From NCBI GenBank assembly GCA_037367355.1, contig CM074695.1, forward strand, positions 2,170,001 to 2,234,000: DNA of 64,000 bases, written 5' to 3'. Of the stretch, positions 32,874 to 43,589 are shown piece by piece. Numbering within the stretch: the stretch's first letter is position 1; every line of letters begins with the position of its first letter. Both the position numbers and the translations under genes were made by a program. The DNA is from Neoscytalidium dimidiatum. Lineage: Eukaryota; Ascomycota; Dothideomycetes; Botryosphaeriales; Botryosphaeriaceae. A model generated the notes under the pieces. The model saw only the letters and a list, made by a program, of their open reading frames with translations, was not told the origin of the DNA and did not search any database.

Positions 32874-35800
32874 TCACGCGTATTGCAGGCGGTCCTCCGA
32901 CCAGCCCGGCTGAAGCGCGCTCCAGTCCTTCGAGAACCCAAAGTCCGTTTGGTACTTCCCATACAGGACAAGCTCCACCTTATCAAACTTGACACCCTCC
33001 TCCGACTGAGCCCATACGCTCAGGGACAAGCTGTTCGTCCCACGATTGTTCAGCACGCCCGGCGGGAACGGGAATCTCGTCTGCGGGCCAATATGCGGCA
33101 AGTATTTGCCATACTGGTATCTACTTGAAGGTCAGTTCAAAGCCTCTATACCACGACATCCAACCAGAAATCAGGGGTTCGACTTACCCATTGACGAAAA
33201 TCTGCACCCGCGCCACCGTCCCGTCCGGAATGCTGACCTCCAGCCCGATCGGCGCGTCCAAGTCCTCATCCACATCGAGCTCGAACTCCGTCCTATACCA
33301 CTTGATCCCCGCGCCGCTGAATCCCTCGACCGGATCGCCCTCCTCCCACGCCGCGGTATCAAACCCGGGCAGATGCCACCCCAACCGCTCGCCATGCAGC
33401 CCGCCCTCGTTCAGCGGGCCGCGCACGGGATCGATGTACCCGGCCGCACCGCCCGCATTGCCCTGGATCTTCCAGCGATCGAACGCCAACGCGCTCGCAT
33501 TCGCCGTCCCGTTGTTGTTGCTGCTGCTGCCCGCGCCGCCCAGCAGCGCGGCGCCCAGGATCCCGCGCGGATTGAGCGGGCCGTACGGGCCCTGGCTGTC
33601 CTGGTCGTGCCCGGTGTAGTCCGTCACGACGGTCAGGACGTTCTCGTCCGCCAGCTCGACGCCGGCGAAGTCCAGCACCGCGCTCGTCCGCAGCAGCGAC
33701 GCGTTGCCGGGCTGCCCGCCGACGAGCCGGCCGTTCAGCCACGCCGACCAGCCCGCCGCCGCGCCCCCCTGCACCGTCACGTTGGCGCCCGTCGCGCCGC
33801 CGCCGCCGGCGAAGTACCCGCGGTAGACCAGCACGCCCGTGTAGTACCCGTAGTCGGACCCGTACAGCACGGGCAGCGTCAGCGGCGCCAGCGGCGACAG
33901 CGTCGTCGTCTTGTTGGCCACGGTCCAGCGGGAGTCGTCGTACGCCGGGTCCGCCTCGGGCAGGCTGTCGGCGACGCGCCAGCCGGTCAGCGGCGGCAGC
34001 GCGACCGCGCGGTCGACGATGCCCGGCAGCGTCGCCTGCAGCGAGCCGTAGGCGGAGCGCGTGGTCTCGAGCCCGACGCCGTTCCAGGCGATGCTCGTGA
34101 CGGCCGCGTCGCCGACGTAGACGTCGACGGTCGTGTCGTTCAGGTGGTCGCCCGAGAGGGAGACGGTGGCGCCGGAGACGGATGCGCCGCGCACCAGGTA
34201 GGGCCCCAGCACGAAGAGGTGGTCGGACGCGGTGACGCGCGGGTTCGCGGTCGTGGCCGGCGCGAAGAAGGTGTAGGCGGCCCAGCGCTCGAGGAGGTAG
34301 AGGATGGGGCCCTGCGCGAACTTGATGACGGTCGCGCCTTGGGCTTGCGTGTACCTGAAGGCGGAGGACGTGCCGTTGCCGGCGGAGGTGGCCGCGAAGT
34401 CCGTCGCCGCGCCGTAGGTCGTGAAGTTGGCGTTCTCGAGGCCGCCCTTGAAGGCGAGCTCGCCGGTTTGGCCTTCGTTGAGGTAGAAGACGATGACGGG
34501 GACGTCGAAGAGACCGTAGGTCAGGACTTCGGCGGAGGAGTAGAGCAGGGTGTAGTCCCCGACGGCGTAGTCGGTGACCACGATGCGGCTCTGGCGACCG
34601 CGCAGGTCGAGGCTGGGAATGGTCACGGCGCCGACGGACGTGGTGACGGCCAGGGAGAAGGCCGTGTTCTCGCGGGACCGCGTGTTGTCGTGCTGCGTGA
34701 TGTAGAAGCCCGCGGAGGTCTCCGGGTTGCGCAGGACCCAGGTGAAGATCGAGGTGCTGTTGACGGCGTTGCCCGTGCCGTTGCTCTCCATGTTCGTGTT
34801 GAGCAGCCCCTCGCTGACGCGCGTGAAGAGGCTGATGAGCTTGATGTGTTTGAATTTGTCCCACACTTCGCGCGTCTCCCTGAGCGGTGCGGAGTAGTCG
34901 TAGGAGGTGTAGACCACGGGCGCTGCGAGGTGGCCCCAGTTGGTACCACCATAGGTCATATACATGTTCTGAAGCGTCATTCGCTGGCCGATGTTGTTCT
35001 TGTAGAACACGTCCGGATAGGCCGTGTCGTGCTCGGAGAGACATTGATCGAAGAAGTAGCCGCCCCAGGGCTGGAACCAGCCCCCCTTGAATTCGGGCGT
35101 GAACTCCGGCTGCGTGAAGGAGACGTTTTGGAACCATTGGTAGTAGGTGCGGACGACATTGAAGCCGGTGTCTATGTTAGTGCAGCTGAGGCCTCCGGGA
35201 TAGCTGTCCAGGCCGTAGATATCCACAGCTCCGCCGACGTCCTGGTAGTCGGTAGACCAACTCTGGCCGCGCATGCCTTTCTCGTTGGAGGTGAAGGGCA
35301 CGACGATGCCGTTCTCGCGGAAGGCCTTTTTCAGCTGCTCCATGTACAGGACGAGAGGATCCGTAGCCACATGGCGGCCTTGCGTCAGCTCGTTCTCGAC
35401 CTGGACGAGGATTACTGGTCCTCCCTCGGTGATCTGGTTGCGCGCGATGATCGGCAGCACCGCGTTGATCCATGGCAGCCATTGCTCGTAGTATGTCTCG
35501 TCGTTCGTCCGGACGTCGCCTCCGCTGCCGTCGGTAAGGTAGAGTCCGTATCCACCGGCACTGGTCTCCGCGTTGCAGTAAGGGCCAGGACGGGCGATGA
35601 TGTATACTCCCTCCTCCTTGGCGATGTCGAAGAGCTTCTGAATGTCCTTACCGGGGGATTCGAAATCGAACACGCCCTTCGAAGGGGAATGGTAAGACCA
35701 AAAGAAGTAGACACTACGCGCGTCAGTGTGCGAAATATTGATTCCGGCGCATCCACGCACCTGAGGGTGTTTAGACCGTTCGCTTTGAACTTCTGGATAA

Positions 35801-35993
35801 CATCACGCCACAAGTCCGGCACCGGCAGACGGGCGTAGTGGAATTCGCCGGAGTAGATGTAGACGCGCTCGCCGTTGACGAACAAGCTGTTCTCGTCCCA
35901 CTGAACGACGTCGGTGTAGCCATTGTCGCTCTGTCCGCTTGCCAGGGAGAGGACTGCTCCGAGGAGCAGCAGCACGGCTGCGAAGGCGCGCAT
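32874..35993 (-). CDS. lacA: secreted GH35 beta-galactosidase
   Basis: Extracellular beta-galactosidase acting on terminal galactose in lactose, galactans or hemicellulose side chains. Exons 35993-35761, 35713-33188 and 33120-32874 join in phase to 1001 residues, matching the roughly 1005 residues of fungal LacA. Seen: signal peptide [20 protein letters not shown]; catalytic barrel with [20 protein letters not shown] (restored by the first splice) and [11 protein letters not shown]; acid/base E186 in VENE; nucleophile E285 in PEFKGGW; then beta-rich domains 2-5. The third exon supplies [15 protein letters not shown] and the end DRLQYA. High third-position GC creates a 930-residue mirror ORF on the other strand, which is not a gene. 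A TATA-like and a CreA-like site lie upstream. Many N-glycosylation sites fit secretion. Confidence 0.94.
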
Positions 35994-36058
35994 GGCTGCT
36001 GGTGAACGAAGCGAGGGAGCGTAGGAAGCCAAACGCTGCCTTTGAGCAGCCTACACTG

Positions 36059-36066
36059 TATTTAAT
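36059..36066 (-). promoter_or_regulatory. TATA-like element of the GH35 gene
   Basis: ATTAAATA on the minus strand lies about 65 bp upstream of the beta-galactosidase ATG, a fitting core promoter position. Confidence 0.4.
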
Positions 36067-36331
36067 CGACCGAGCCGCGGTCCGTGAGGTCATACAAAAA
36101 TACGGTATGCGGGCCATGGTCAGGCACAAGATCCATCAATCAGACGGGCAGGATCAGCGCTGGGATGGGTTGGGCAACGCGGGACAAGCAGGCCAGGAAC
36201 GGGCGGCGAGCCGAAAATGAGGTGCATGTTTCCTTGTCGTGGACCGGACTCCCCAATTAAATGGGCGGAACGAGGCCCCGTTTAGGCTGTCGCTGGGCTT
36301 TACGCCGAAGACTGTGGGGTTCTGACCTGCG

Positions 36332-36337
36332 CCCCGC
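36332..36337 (-). promoter_or_regulatory. CreA-type site candidate
   Basis: GCGGGG on the minus strand fits the SYGGRG site of the carbon catabolite repressor CreA and lies about 340 bp upstream of the GH35 start. Such hexamers are frequent by chance, so this is only suggestive. Confidence 0.25.
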
Positions 36338-37156
36338 ACGCTCCGCAAGCGAACCTGCATGTGGCTGACCACATATTCACCAGAGTGGCGCCAAATTGCA
36401 CCACGGCGACTATAAGAGTCCGATATTCGCGCTCCTGCTAAGCGATGTTCGTGACCGGGCCACCGGATCTCGCCCTCTCCTCCAGCGAATCTCGAGAGAT
36501 AATGCACTGTTGTGGTGTGAGCACTATTAATGAACGCCTACCGTTGACTCGCTTATCCATACACCCGGGACATCCAAGCGAACGCCTAAGAGTGTGATGC
36601 CAGTCTAGAGCTCCCATGTGATCCGCTACACAGAAGTGGCGACAGTGGGAGGAAGAGGAGTAAGAATGGAGTGAATGTGGGTAATCGTGAAGCATCATTT
36701 CGGCGCGTCGTCCGATCCGACAAAAATGACTTTGTTGGATAGATTGATCAGGGGCACTCTCTAATAACAAGACAGTAACAGAAGAGTGATGGCGTGAGAA
36801 GATAGAAATGGAAATGGATTCATCGGTGAGAATAGCTTCTAGTAAATACAGAACAAGGATGTTTCCAGGGTTGATATGCGTGGATAACACAAGGAAAAAG
36901 TGAAAGAAAAATAAATGGTGATTGATTGTTACGAAGTTTCAAGACTCCGTTCCGGATTTCTTTCTCCTTCGAGAATTTCCCATGGACACATTGACTATTT
37001 GTTGTGATATATTTGGGGCCCGTCTTGTCCATATGTAGAGTCTTCATGTCGCGTATGTTATTGTAGCACTTTCAAAGACAGTGATTGGCTTCCGTAGAAT
37101 AGGTACAGTCTTTGCCCGTGCTCCGTATGCAACAAGGTGATGCAAGCCGTAGGCAG

Positions 37157-37411
37157 TTAAAAATACAGATTCCGCATGTCCGCGCAGCAGACATGGCAGT
37201 ACCTAAACTCCATATTCGTCGACTCAAAGACGGACCGGATGCCCATCCTGAGTGATCGGCCGACGGAGAATCCGGTAGACCCATAGTACGCGGTGACCAT
37301 GGTTGCACATGCAATTTTGCAGGTGCCGAAAGAGATCTTGTTCCTGAGCGAGGATGCAGCCAGCGCTCTTGATAAAAGGCAAAAACAAAGGAAGATATGG
37401 AGAACGCGCAT
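37157..37411 (-). CDS. possible small secreted cysteine-rich protein, perhaps degenerate
   Basis: An 84-residue frame. Seen: a convincing signal peptide (MRVLHIFLCFCLLSRALA), then GTCKIACATMVTAYYGSTGF at about residues 29-48. I recall a fungal small-secreted family with the pattern G-T-C-x3-C-x5-A-C-Y-x2-A-G-F, ending with more cysteines. Here the expected second half is better read in another frame just downstream (ARTCGICIFNC at about 37165-37133), and the ACY position is AYY. So this may be a relic with a frameshift or contain an unrecognised intron. No functional claim beyond secretion is supported. The frame has cysteines at 31, 35, 72, 75 and 76 after the signal peptide. Confidence 0.4.
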   Translation of the reverse strand: MRVLHIFLCFCLLSRALAASSLRNKISFGTCKIACATMVTAYYGSTGFSVGRSLRMGIRSVFESTNMEFRYCHVCCADMRNLYF

Positions 37412-37841
37412 TGGGTGAACGGCCTGGGCGACGAGAGCTTAACATGAGAGATGTGGTCTGATCGAAGCCAGAGAGTATTCGGAAAAGAACGATGTAGAAA
37501 GTTCAACATGCCTTTTTTTATATTTGGAATACTTGAGTGGATCAGTGTCTCGCCGTAACAATACGCGAAGCACGGCCAGCTGAGACTCGGGTGGCTCCAG
37601 AGTAAAGCGCTTACAGAAGTAGCTGAGACGGGTTATACAATAGTTTTCTTGACGCTTAGATTAGCGTCAAGTTGGAGTTTCCTTTCAGAGAAAGACTCAT
37701 TGTCTTGCCTGAATGATCTGTTGAGAGACTGATCCAGTTCAGCCCTGCCATAAAAACAAAGGAGGGAACGTCAAAGAGGACAGGGCAATGCATCAGCCTT
37801 GATCCTACCAGCTCCGTTACCTCAAGCAGCTTTACCGCAAG
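37412..37841. other. intergenic
   Basis: Upstream of both the small secreted candidate (minus) and the F-box/ankyrin gene (plus). Nothing else seen. Confidence 0.45.
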
Positions 37842-38753
37842 ATGTCGTTGAAAAGACTCCCCCTAGTGATTCTACGGAGAATAGCAGATCATCTCCCGAG
37901 AATCGAAGACATGAACGCCTTTGCTCTCACATGCCGTGAGTGCCATGAGAGAATCAACCCGCTGGTATACCAACGAGACGCCAATCTCAATTCATGTGCT
38001 CTTCTCTGGGCGGCAAAGTACGGAAGACTGGACACGGCGCGTCAGTCGATTGAGGCAGGAGGTCAAGTCGGGATCAGGTCGGGGCTTCTTAGATCAAGCC
38101 CTCTGCACATTGCGGCATCCTTTGGGCAGGTCAAAGTAGCAACCTTGTTGATCGAAAACGGTGCAAACCTTTTTGCGCAGTGCTCCAACGGGCTGACTCC
38201 GCTCGACTTCGCGATTCTTAAAGGGGAAGTTCAGATGGTAATGCTGCTCTTGCAGACGGGCGCGAATCCGATGGCGTACAACGGAAGTCGCCAATTCACC
38301 CCTCTCCACATCGCATGTTTTTCTGGACAGCCAATTCTGGTGATTACACTACTTCGTCGCGGGGCGAACGTACATGCGAAGGACACGAACGGGGACACAC
38401 CTCTCCATTGGGCTATCCGAGGAGAGATAGAATTGGGAGATATACAGACGCCACGGGTTGATGGATGGTACGACCAGCGGTCGGTAATTGTCACGGCGAG
38501 TCAGCTTCAGCGACAGAGATCCTGCGACTGTGGGAGGGCCTTGGGAGTTGTAAAGGTTTTGGCGGGGAACAGAGCGGGACAACGCATGAGCGAGGATGAA
38601 CACAGAAGCCTCGTTCAGTATATGAAGAGGATTGAATGCATCAACGGACGAGGAGGAGGTGGCGGAGAGTGTCATGAGAGCCGGTCGCGCGATGAGGTCT
38701 TCGCTTTGATCAGGCAAACGGGCTCGGTGACGAGGAGATGCATCATTCAGTAG
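37842..38753 (+). CDS. F-box and ankyrin-repeat protein
   Basis: Single-exon gene of 303 residues. Seen: an N-terminal F-box (LKRLPLVILRRIADHLP, then NAFALTCRECHERI) at residues 3-40, then five ankyrin-type units: LLWAAKYGRLDTARQSI (54-70), SPLHIAASFGQVKVATLL (86-103), TPLDFAILKGEVQMVMLL (119-136), TPLHIACFSGQPILVITLL (153-171) and TPLHWAI (186-192). F-box/ankyrin proteins are numerous in ascomycetes and are thought to present bound proteins to the SCF ubiquitin ligase; the target is unknown. The C-terminal 110 residues are less ordered, with a glycine run (GRGGGGG). The ATG context is good (AAGATGT). There are no introns, unlike most neighbours. Confidence 0.85.
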   Translation: MSLKRLPLVILRRIADHLPRIEDMNAFALTCRECHERINPLVYQRDANLNSCALLWAAKYGRLDTARQSIEAGGQVGIRSGLLRSSPLHIAASFGQVKVATLLIENGANLFAQCSNGLTPLDFAILKGEVQMVMLLLQTGANPMAYNGSRQFTPLHIACFSGQPILVITLLRRGANVHAKDTNGDTPLHWAIRGEIELGDIQTPRVDGWYDQRSVIVTASQLQRQRSCDCGRALGVVKVLAGNRAGQRMSEDEHRSLVQYMKRIECINGRGGGGGECHESRSRDEVFALIRQTGSVTRRCIIQ

Positions 38754-40121
38754 CCGCGGGGATTGTTGTCTCTGTGCCTGATAAGAGCTCTGGCTGCTTT
38801 TCTCACCTTTCCCCAAAAAAAAATAACATATTCTCGGGACTGATTAGATGAAAAGAACTAGGATTGCTTCTGAGCTGAGACTGCTCTTGGGCGGCGCAGG
38901 TGCGAGTTTTTGTTTTGTTTTGAGCTTTGGAGACAGCAGCTCAGACTAGCCCGGCCAGGCCGAGCCGCCCCCTGCCGCCGTGTTTCTGCATTTCACAGTA
39001 CACGCAAGCCTCTCCACTCCACCACAGATCAAGCTTGTCAATCCGTTGCTTGCCGTTTCGTTCACCGTCGCCCCCACGCCACCATCGTCATGATTCACCA
39101 ACCAAGTTTTGCCCTCGATATCCGCGCACTGCCGCATGATCGCTCATTTCCCGGCGGTGGCGCTGCAAGTACCGACCTTCCTACTTACGCTCGGCAAACG
39201 CTTAACGCCTAACCTTATTCCAAAACGGCTCTCCGTCCTGGAGTGATTCCAAGGTCCGCATTGTACTGCTCATATTTAGCGTGACTTATTTCAAGTCCTA
39301 TCTCGGCCCCTGGCCTATTACCAGCCGCCATTTCCCTGTGGTACTTCAGCCTTCAATGCGCATCATCCTTCTTTCTCAGGGAACAAAGTGGCTCCCGGAC
39401 TGCGTGAATGTGCTCTTGCCTGTGGAACGGCCCGACTGCGGCTTCGTGCTGTCCATCTCACGATGTTGCCGATCCCTGCGTCGTAAGCCTCTGTCTACTT
39501 CAGGGCGCCGAACTACCCGAAAGGGCGAGGTTGTCGTGGCCTAGCCGAGATCGCTGATAACACCCGGCATCGGACAGCCTTCAAGAGCACCCAAGCTTCA
39601 ATCGACGCATGAATAGTTCTTGTTTTATAGCGCTTCGGGAGCTTACATCGGAGAAATAAGCTTCGCCATCATTCGCCATTGACGCCGCCGCCAAATTGCC
39701 GCTCTTTCTTTCACCCGCCTTCCTATCACTGACGACCGCCCTGGCCTCCTTTTACCCACTTTCACGAATTACCGTACCTATGTGGTGTTTCAACTCTCTG
39801 TTTTAGCTTCATCCATTTCTTCAACACCCGAACATCTTCCGATCCGCCGGTGAGATGCGCTCTGACCTTTTCCATTGGCCGATCTCATGCCACTTTGGCC
39901 GCGCAAGAGCACCTTTGGTCCTTTGAATTTCACCGATTCATTCGCTTTGAACAGCTCTCTACTGCGGCCCATGCCGGGGACGCGTAAGACGCTTGAGGCT
40001 CAAGAAAAGCTCACCATGTCAACAATGAGTATTTTATACCGCTTGAAGCTCTGCTAGTCATGATCTTCACAAGCACACGTCTCTCTTTTCTGCTGGGCTG
40101 CAGCGATTTACTGAGCCCGCA
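38754..40121. other. 1.37-kb intergenic region
   Basis: Between the F-box/ankyrin gene and the beta-glucosidase; includes the latter's promoter. Several open frames of 60-100 codons lack domain signals. Confidence 0.45.
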
Positions 40122-42678
40122 ATGCGTCCCTCGCTTTCAATTCTTACAACTGTGACCCTCCTGGTCCAGGGTCTCAGTGCCTATTCAACCAATTACACGA
40201 GTCAAAATCTTGCCTCCGGCACGAGTAAGTCCCTTCAAGCAGCACTGGTCATGCCGGAATGCAACAGACGGCCCGCAGCGTTGTCTAGGATTTTCTGAAC
40301 GCTTTCGTGCACCTGAGCAACTCATGCATACACGACAAACATGAGTTCAGATGCTGACAAGACTCAGTCAAACTCGGAGATTGGCAAGATGCCTACGACC
40401 GCGCGAAGGCTTTCGTAGACGGGCTTAGCACTTCTGAGAAGATCTCTTTAATCACTGGGTCTGATGTTTCCAACTTCACTGCTCTTTACTTCAGAGATTC
40501 AGGCGATTCTATCCTACAGTATTACTATGTGACGACTTGGTATGAACAGATTGTGGCGCTTCCATTAGATGGCAGCATCCTGACACTCACAGGCCTCTTT
40601 CCTCCACTCTTGCCATGACCTGGGATAAGGATATGATGTACCAGATGTACAAAGCCCTCGGAGACGAGTTCTACGCGAAAGGTATAAATGTTGCGAACGG
40701 TCCTGTTAGCCAACCTCTGGGCCGCTCCCCTTGGGGCGGGCGCAATGGCGAATCGTTTGGTCCTGATTCTTACTTGAACGGTATCGCCTTCGGTCTTGCT
40801 GTCAAAGGCTACGGCGATGCCGGCGTCATTTCGGGAGCGAAGCATTTTCTCTTGAACGAACAGGAAAACAACCGAACCCAGGATTCCACGGGTGGTGGTG
40901 CTGGAGGTGGCAGTCCGCCCAGCGATGGTGGCAACTTCACAGTGCCGAGCGGTGCTGCGCCTACTGGTGGCATGGGTGGCGGAGGAGGCGGCAGTTCTTC
41001 CAGCTCCGAGTCTACCGCTTACTCTGCGCAAGTCGACGACAAGACTCTGCACGAGACTTACATGTGGCCATTCTTTGATGGCGTCAAGGCTGGATTGGGC
41101 GCCGTCATGTGCGCACTCAACCGTGTCAATGAGACTTATTCCTGTGAAAACCAGGACCTCATCGCCGGCAAGCTCAAGAGCGAGATTGGCTTTCCTGGCT
41201 TTGTCTACGGTGACGTTGGTGGGCAGAAGACCGCCTTTGGCTCTGCTAACGCTGGGATGGACTACGGTAGCCCCTCGACTTGGAGCAACAGCACCATCAT
41301 TGCCGGCTTGAACAACGGCTCCCTGACTGACGCTCGACTGACCGACATGGCTGTCCGCAACGTCCTCCCGTCTTACAAGCTCAACCAGCAGGATGGCTCG
41401 TACCCCTCCACCGCTGGCCTTGAGGACTATGTCGACCCCCGCGCAAATCACAGCAAGATTGCTAGGAACATTGCTGCTTCCTCGTTGGTCCTTCTCAAGA
41501 ACGAGAACAATGCGTTGCCCCTGAACAAGCCGAAGTCCATGTCGATCTTCGGTGTCCACGCCGGTGCCGCAGTTGCCGGGCCCAATGACCCTATTTCAGT
41601 TACCGGTTCGGACGATGTCTACCAGGGTCATGCTGCATCCATTGGTGGCAGCGGAACGGGTTCATTCCCTTACTTGATCACTCCCCACTACGCCCTGACC
41701 ACCAAGGTCATCGAGGACGGCACCATGTTCAGATGGATCATGAACGACACCGGTTACTCATCCTCCGGCTCCGGTCTTTCTGGCTTCTCATCCGGCACCG
41801 GCGCGGCACACACCTACACTGGCTACGCCGCCGACACGGAAGTCTGCATCGTTTTCTTGAACGCGTACTCAGGCGAGGGCGCCGACCGCGGCGAGCTATA
41901 CAATACCGATCAAGACGCGATGGTCACAGGTGTCGCCTCCAACTGCAACAACACCATCGTTGTGATCAACGCCATCGCCGCGCGCCTGGTCGACGCATGG
42001 ATCGAGAACGAGAACGTGACGGCGGTCGTGTACGGCGGTATGCTGGGCCAGGAGTCGGGCGCCGCGATCGTCGACGTGCTGTATGGCGACGTCAACCCGT
42101 CCGGCAAGCTGACCTACACCATCGCCAAGAACGAGTCTGATTACAACACGGGCCTTTGCACCGACCTCATCTGCGACTTCAGCGAAGGCAACTACATCGA
42201 CTACAAGTACTTCGACGCCTACAACGTCACCCCGCGCTACGAGTTCGGCTTCGGCCTCTCATACACCACCTTCACGTACGCCGACTCCGTCACGGTCACC
42301 AAGACCAACGAGTCCGCCCTCGCCCAGAAGTATGCCCAGGGCGCTCGCGCCGTCGGCGGCCGCGAGGACCTCTGGGATATCGTGGCTACCGCCGAGACCA
42401 CCATCACCAACACCGGCGACCGCGACGGCGCCGAGGCCGCGCAGCTGTACGTCAAGTTCCCGACCGCTGCCGGTCAGCCGCTGAGGCTGCTGCGTGGGTT
42501 CGAGAAGCTGCATCTGGCCAAGGGCGCTGAGGGGAAGGTCACGTTCGAGTTGCGGAGGAGGGATCTGAGCTATTGGGATGTGGGGGCGCAGAACTGGGCG
42601 ATTGCGAGCGGGACTTATGAGTTTTTGGTGGGCGCGAGCAGCAGAGATTTGAAGGCGAGTGCGACACTGACGATTTGA
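40122..42678 (+). CDS. secreted GH3 beta-glucosidase with Gly/Ser-rich insertion
   Basis: Extracellular glycosidase releasing glucose from cellobiose or other beta-glucosides. Exons 40122-40224, 40368-40539 and 40593-42678 join in phase to 786 residues. Seen: signal peptide (MRPSLSILTTVTLLVQGLSA), family 3 N-terminal block (SEKISLITGSDV; WPLSSTLAMTWD made by the second splice), GPVSQPLGRSPWGGRNGESFG, KHFLLNEQENNR, the nucleophile Asp at about D299 in VYGDVGGQKTAFGSANAGMDYG's first half, the C-terminal alpha/beta domain (SSLVLLKNENNALPL) and a fibronectin III-like tail. Odd: about 48 residues rich in Gly, Ser and Pro (about residues 187-234) stand between NEQENNRT and the VDDKTLHETYMWPF strand, where relatives are short. 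Many N-glycosylation sites. The first intron is 143 nt, the second 53 nt. Confidence 0.91.
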
Positions 42679-43589
42679 GGAGTGGTAGACGTTCTGTGTT
42701 GCTGTAAGAGCAGGCTGGTGGTGGAGTGGCCATGATTTGTGTTTTCTTCTCACGTATATGTGCTTGGATGATGTGTACTGCCCTTTTTTGTGAAAACGAA
42801 TGTATTTGTCTGGGAGAATCGACCTATTTGCTCTGTATCCCGTGTTGAGCTGCTTTTGAGGTATGTGCCAGAAGTATTGTAATAGACCAGGCCTCGCACT
42901 GCTTCCTACGATCTCTTTGTTAAGATTGAAGACTAGCTACAAATGTTTCATAATTCAGATGGCCAGATTATTCTAAGGCGCTCCTCCCTCGTAAACTGGC
43001 CAGCCTTTCGTCCTCTCTCCGTTAGAGCTTCTTGGCTTTTGCAGTTCAAGGCCAATTCTAGCGAAGCAGGTGGAGAACAAGCGAGTCACGCATAGTAGTA
43101 GTCATCGGGCCACTTCGAAAAGTCAGCCAAACTGACTCACATACTCCATTTTTGTGGTTGTTTCGGCTTCGCTCTTGCTAGTCCCGACTATAGAGAAGTA
43201 CAAAACATCCGAGCCCACCGACCAAATTCAGCTAGTGTTCCCTTCTGCGCTAACGCAACAAGGCAGCACATGACGCTGCTGCTGCTTCCACATCCTGAAC
43301 TTTTCGGGTATTTAATCACTAGGGTGGTGAGTCCCAGCAGCTTGGTATTCATGCCGGCACAGGGGAAGATGGGATTGTGAACCGGCAGACAGCGTCGGAG
43401 CCTCGGGCAATTTAAGCCCGACTCATGAGAGCCTCATGCTGCTTTCCCTTCTTTCCACCTCCAAGGCAAACATGGAATTGATATCTATGAATTCCCACTG
43501 AATACATGTGCTGTTCGTGCTCTCCGTCCTCGTTTAGAATCTTTTCAGCTGCTTTGTTGCGACTAAGTCTTAGTAAGGACAAAGACAAA
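42679..43589. other. intergenic
   Basis: Lies between the beta-glucosidase stop and the P450 remnant. No feature recognised. Confidence 0.45.

Larger units (their letters stand above)
35994..37156. other. intergenic, beta-galactosidase promoter side
   Basis: The first few hundred bases should be the promoter of the GH35 gene; the rest is AT-richer with no recognised feature. Confidence 0.45.

Noticed and set aside
33046..35838. 930-codon open frame on the plus strand
   Set aside because: It is the mirror of the GH35 gene; Arg/Gly/Val/Ala-rich with no domain, caused by high GC at third positions of the true gene.
38910..39212. 100-codon plus-strand frame
   Set aside because: Composition like untranslated sequence, no family resemblance.
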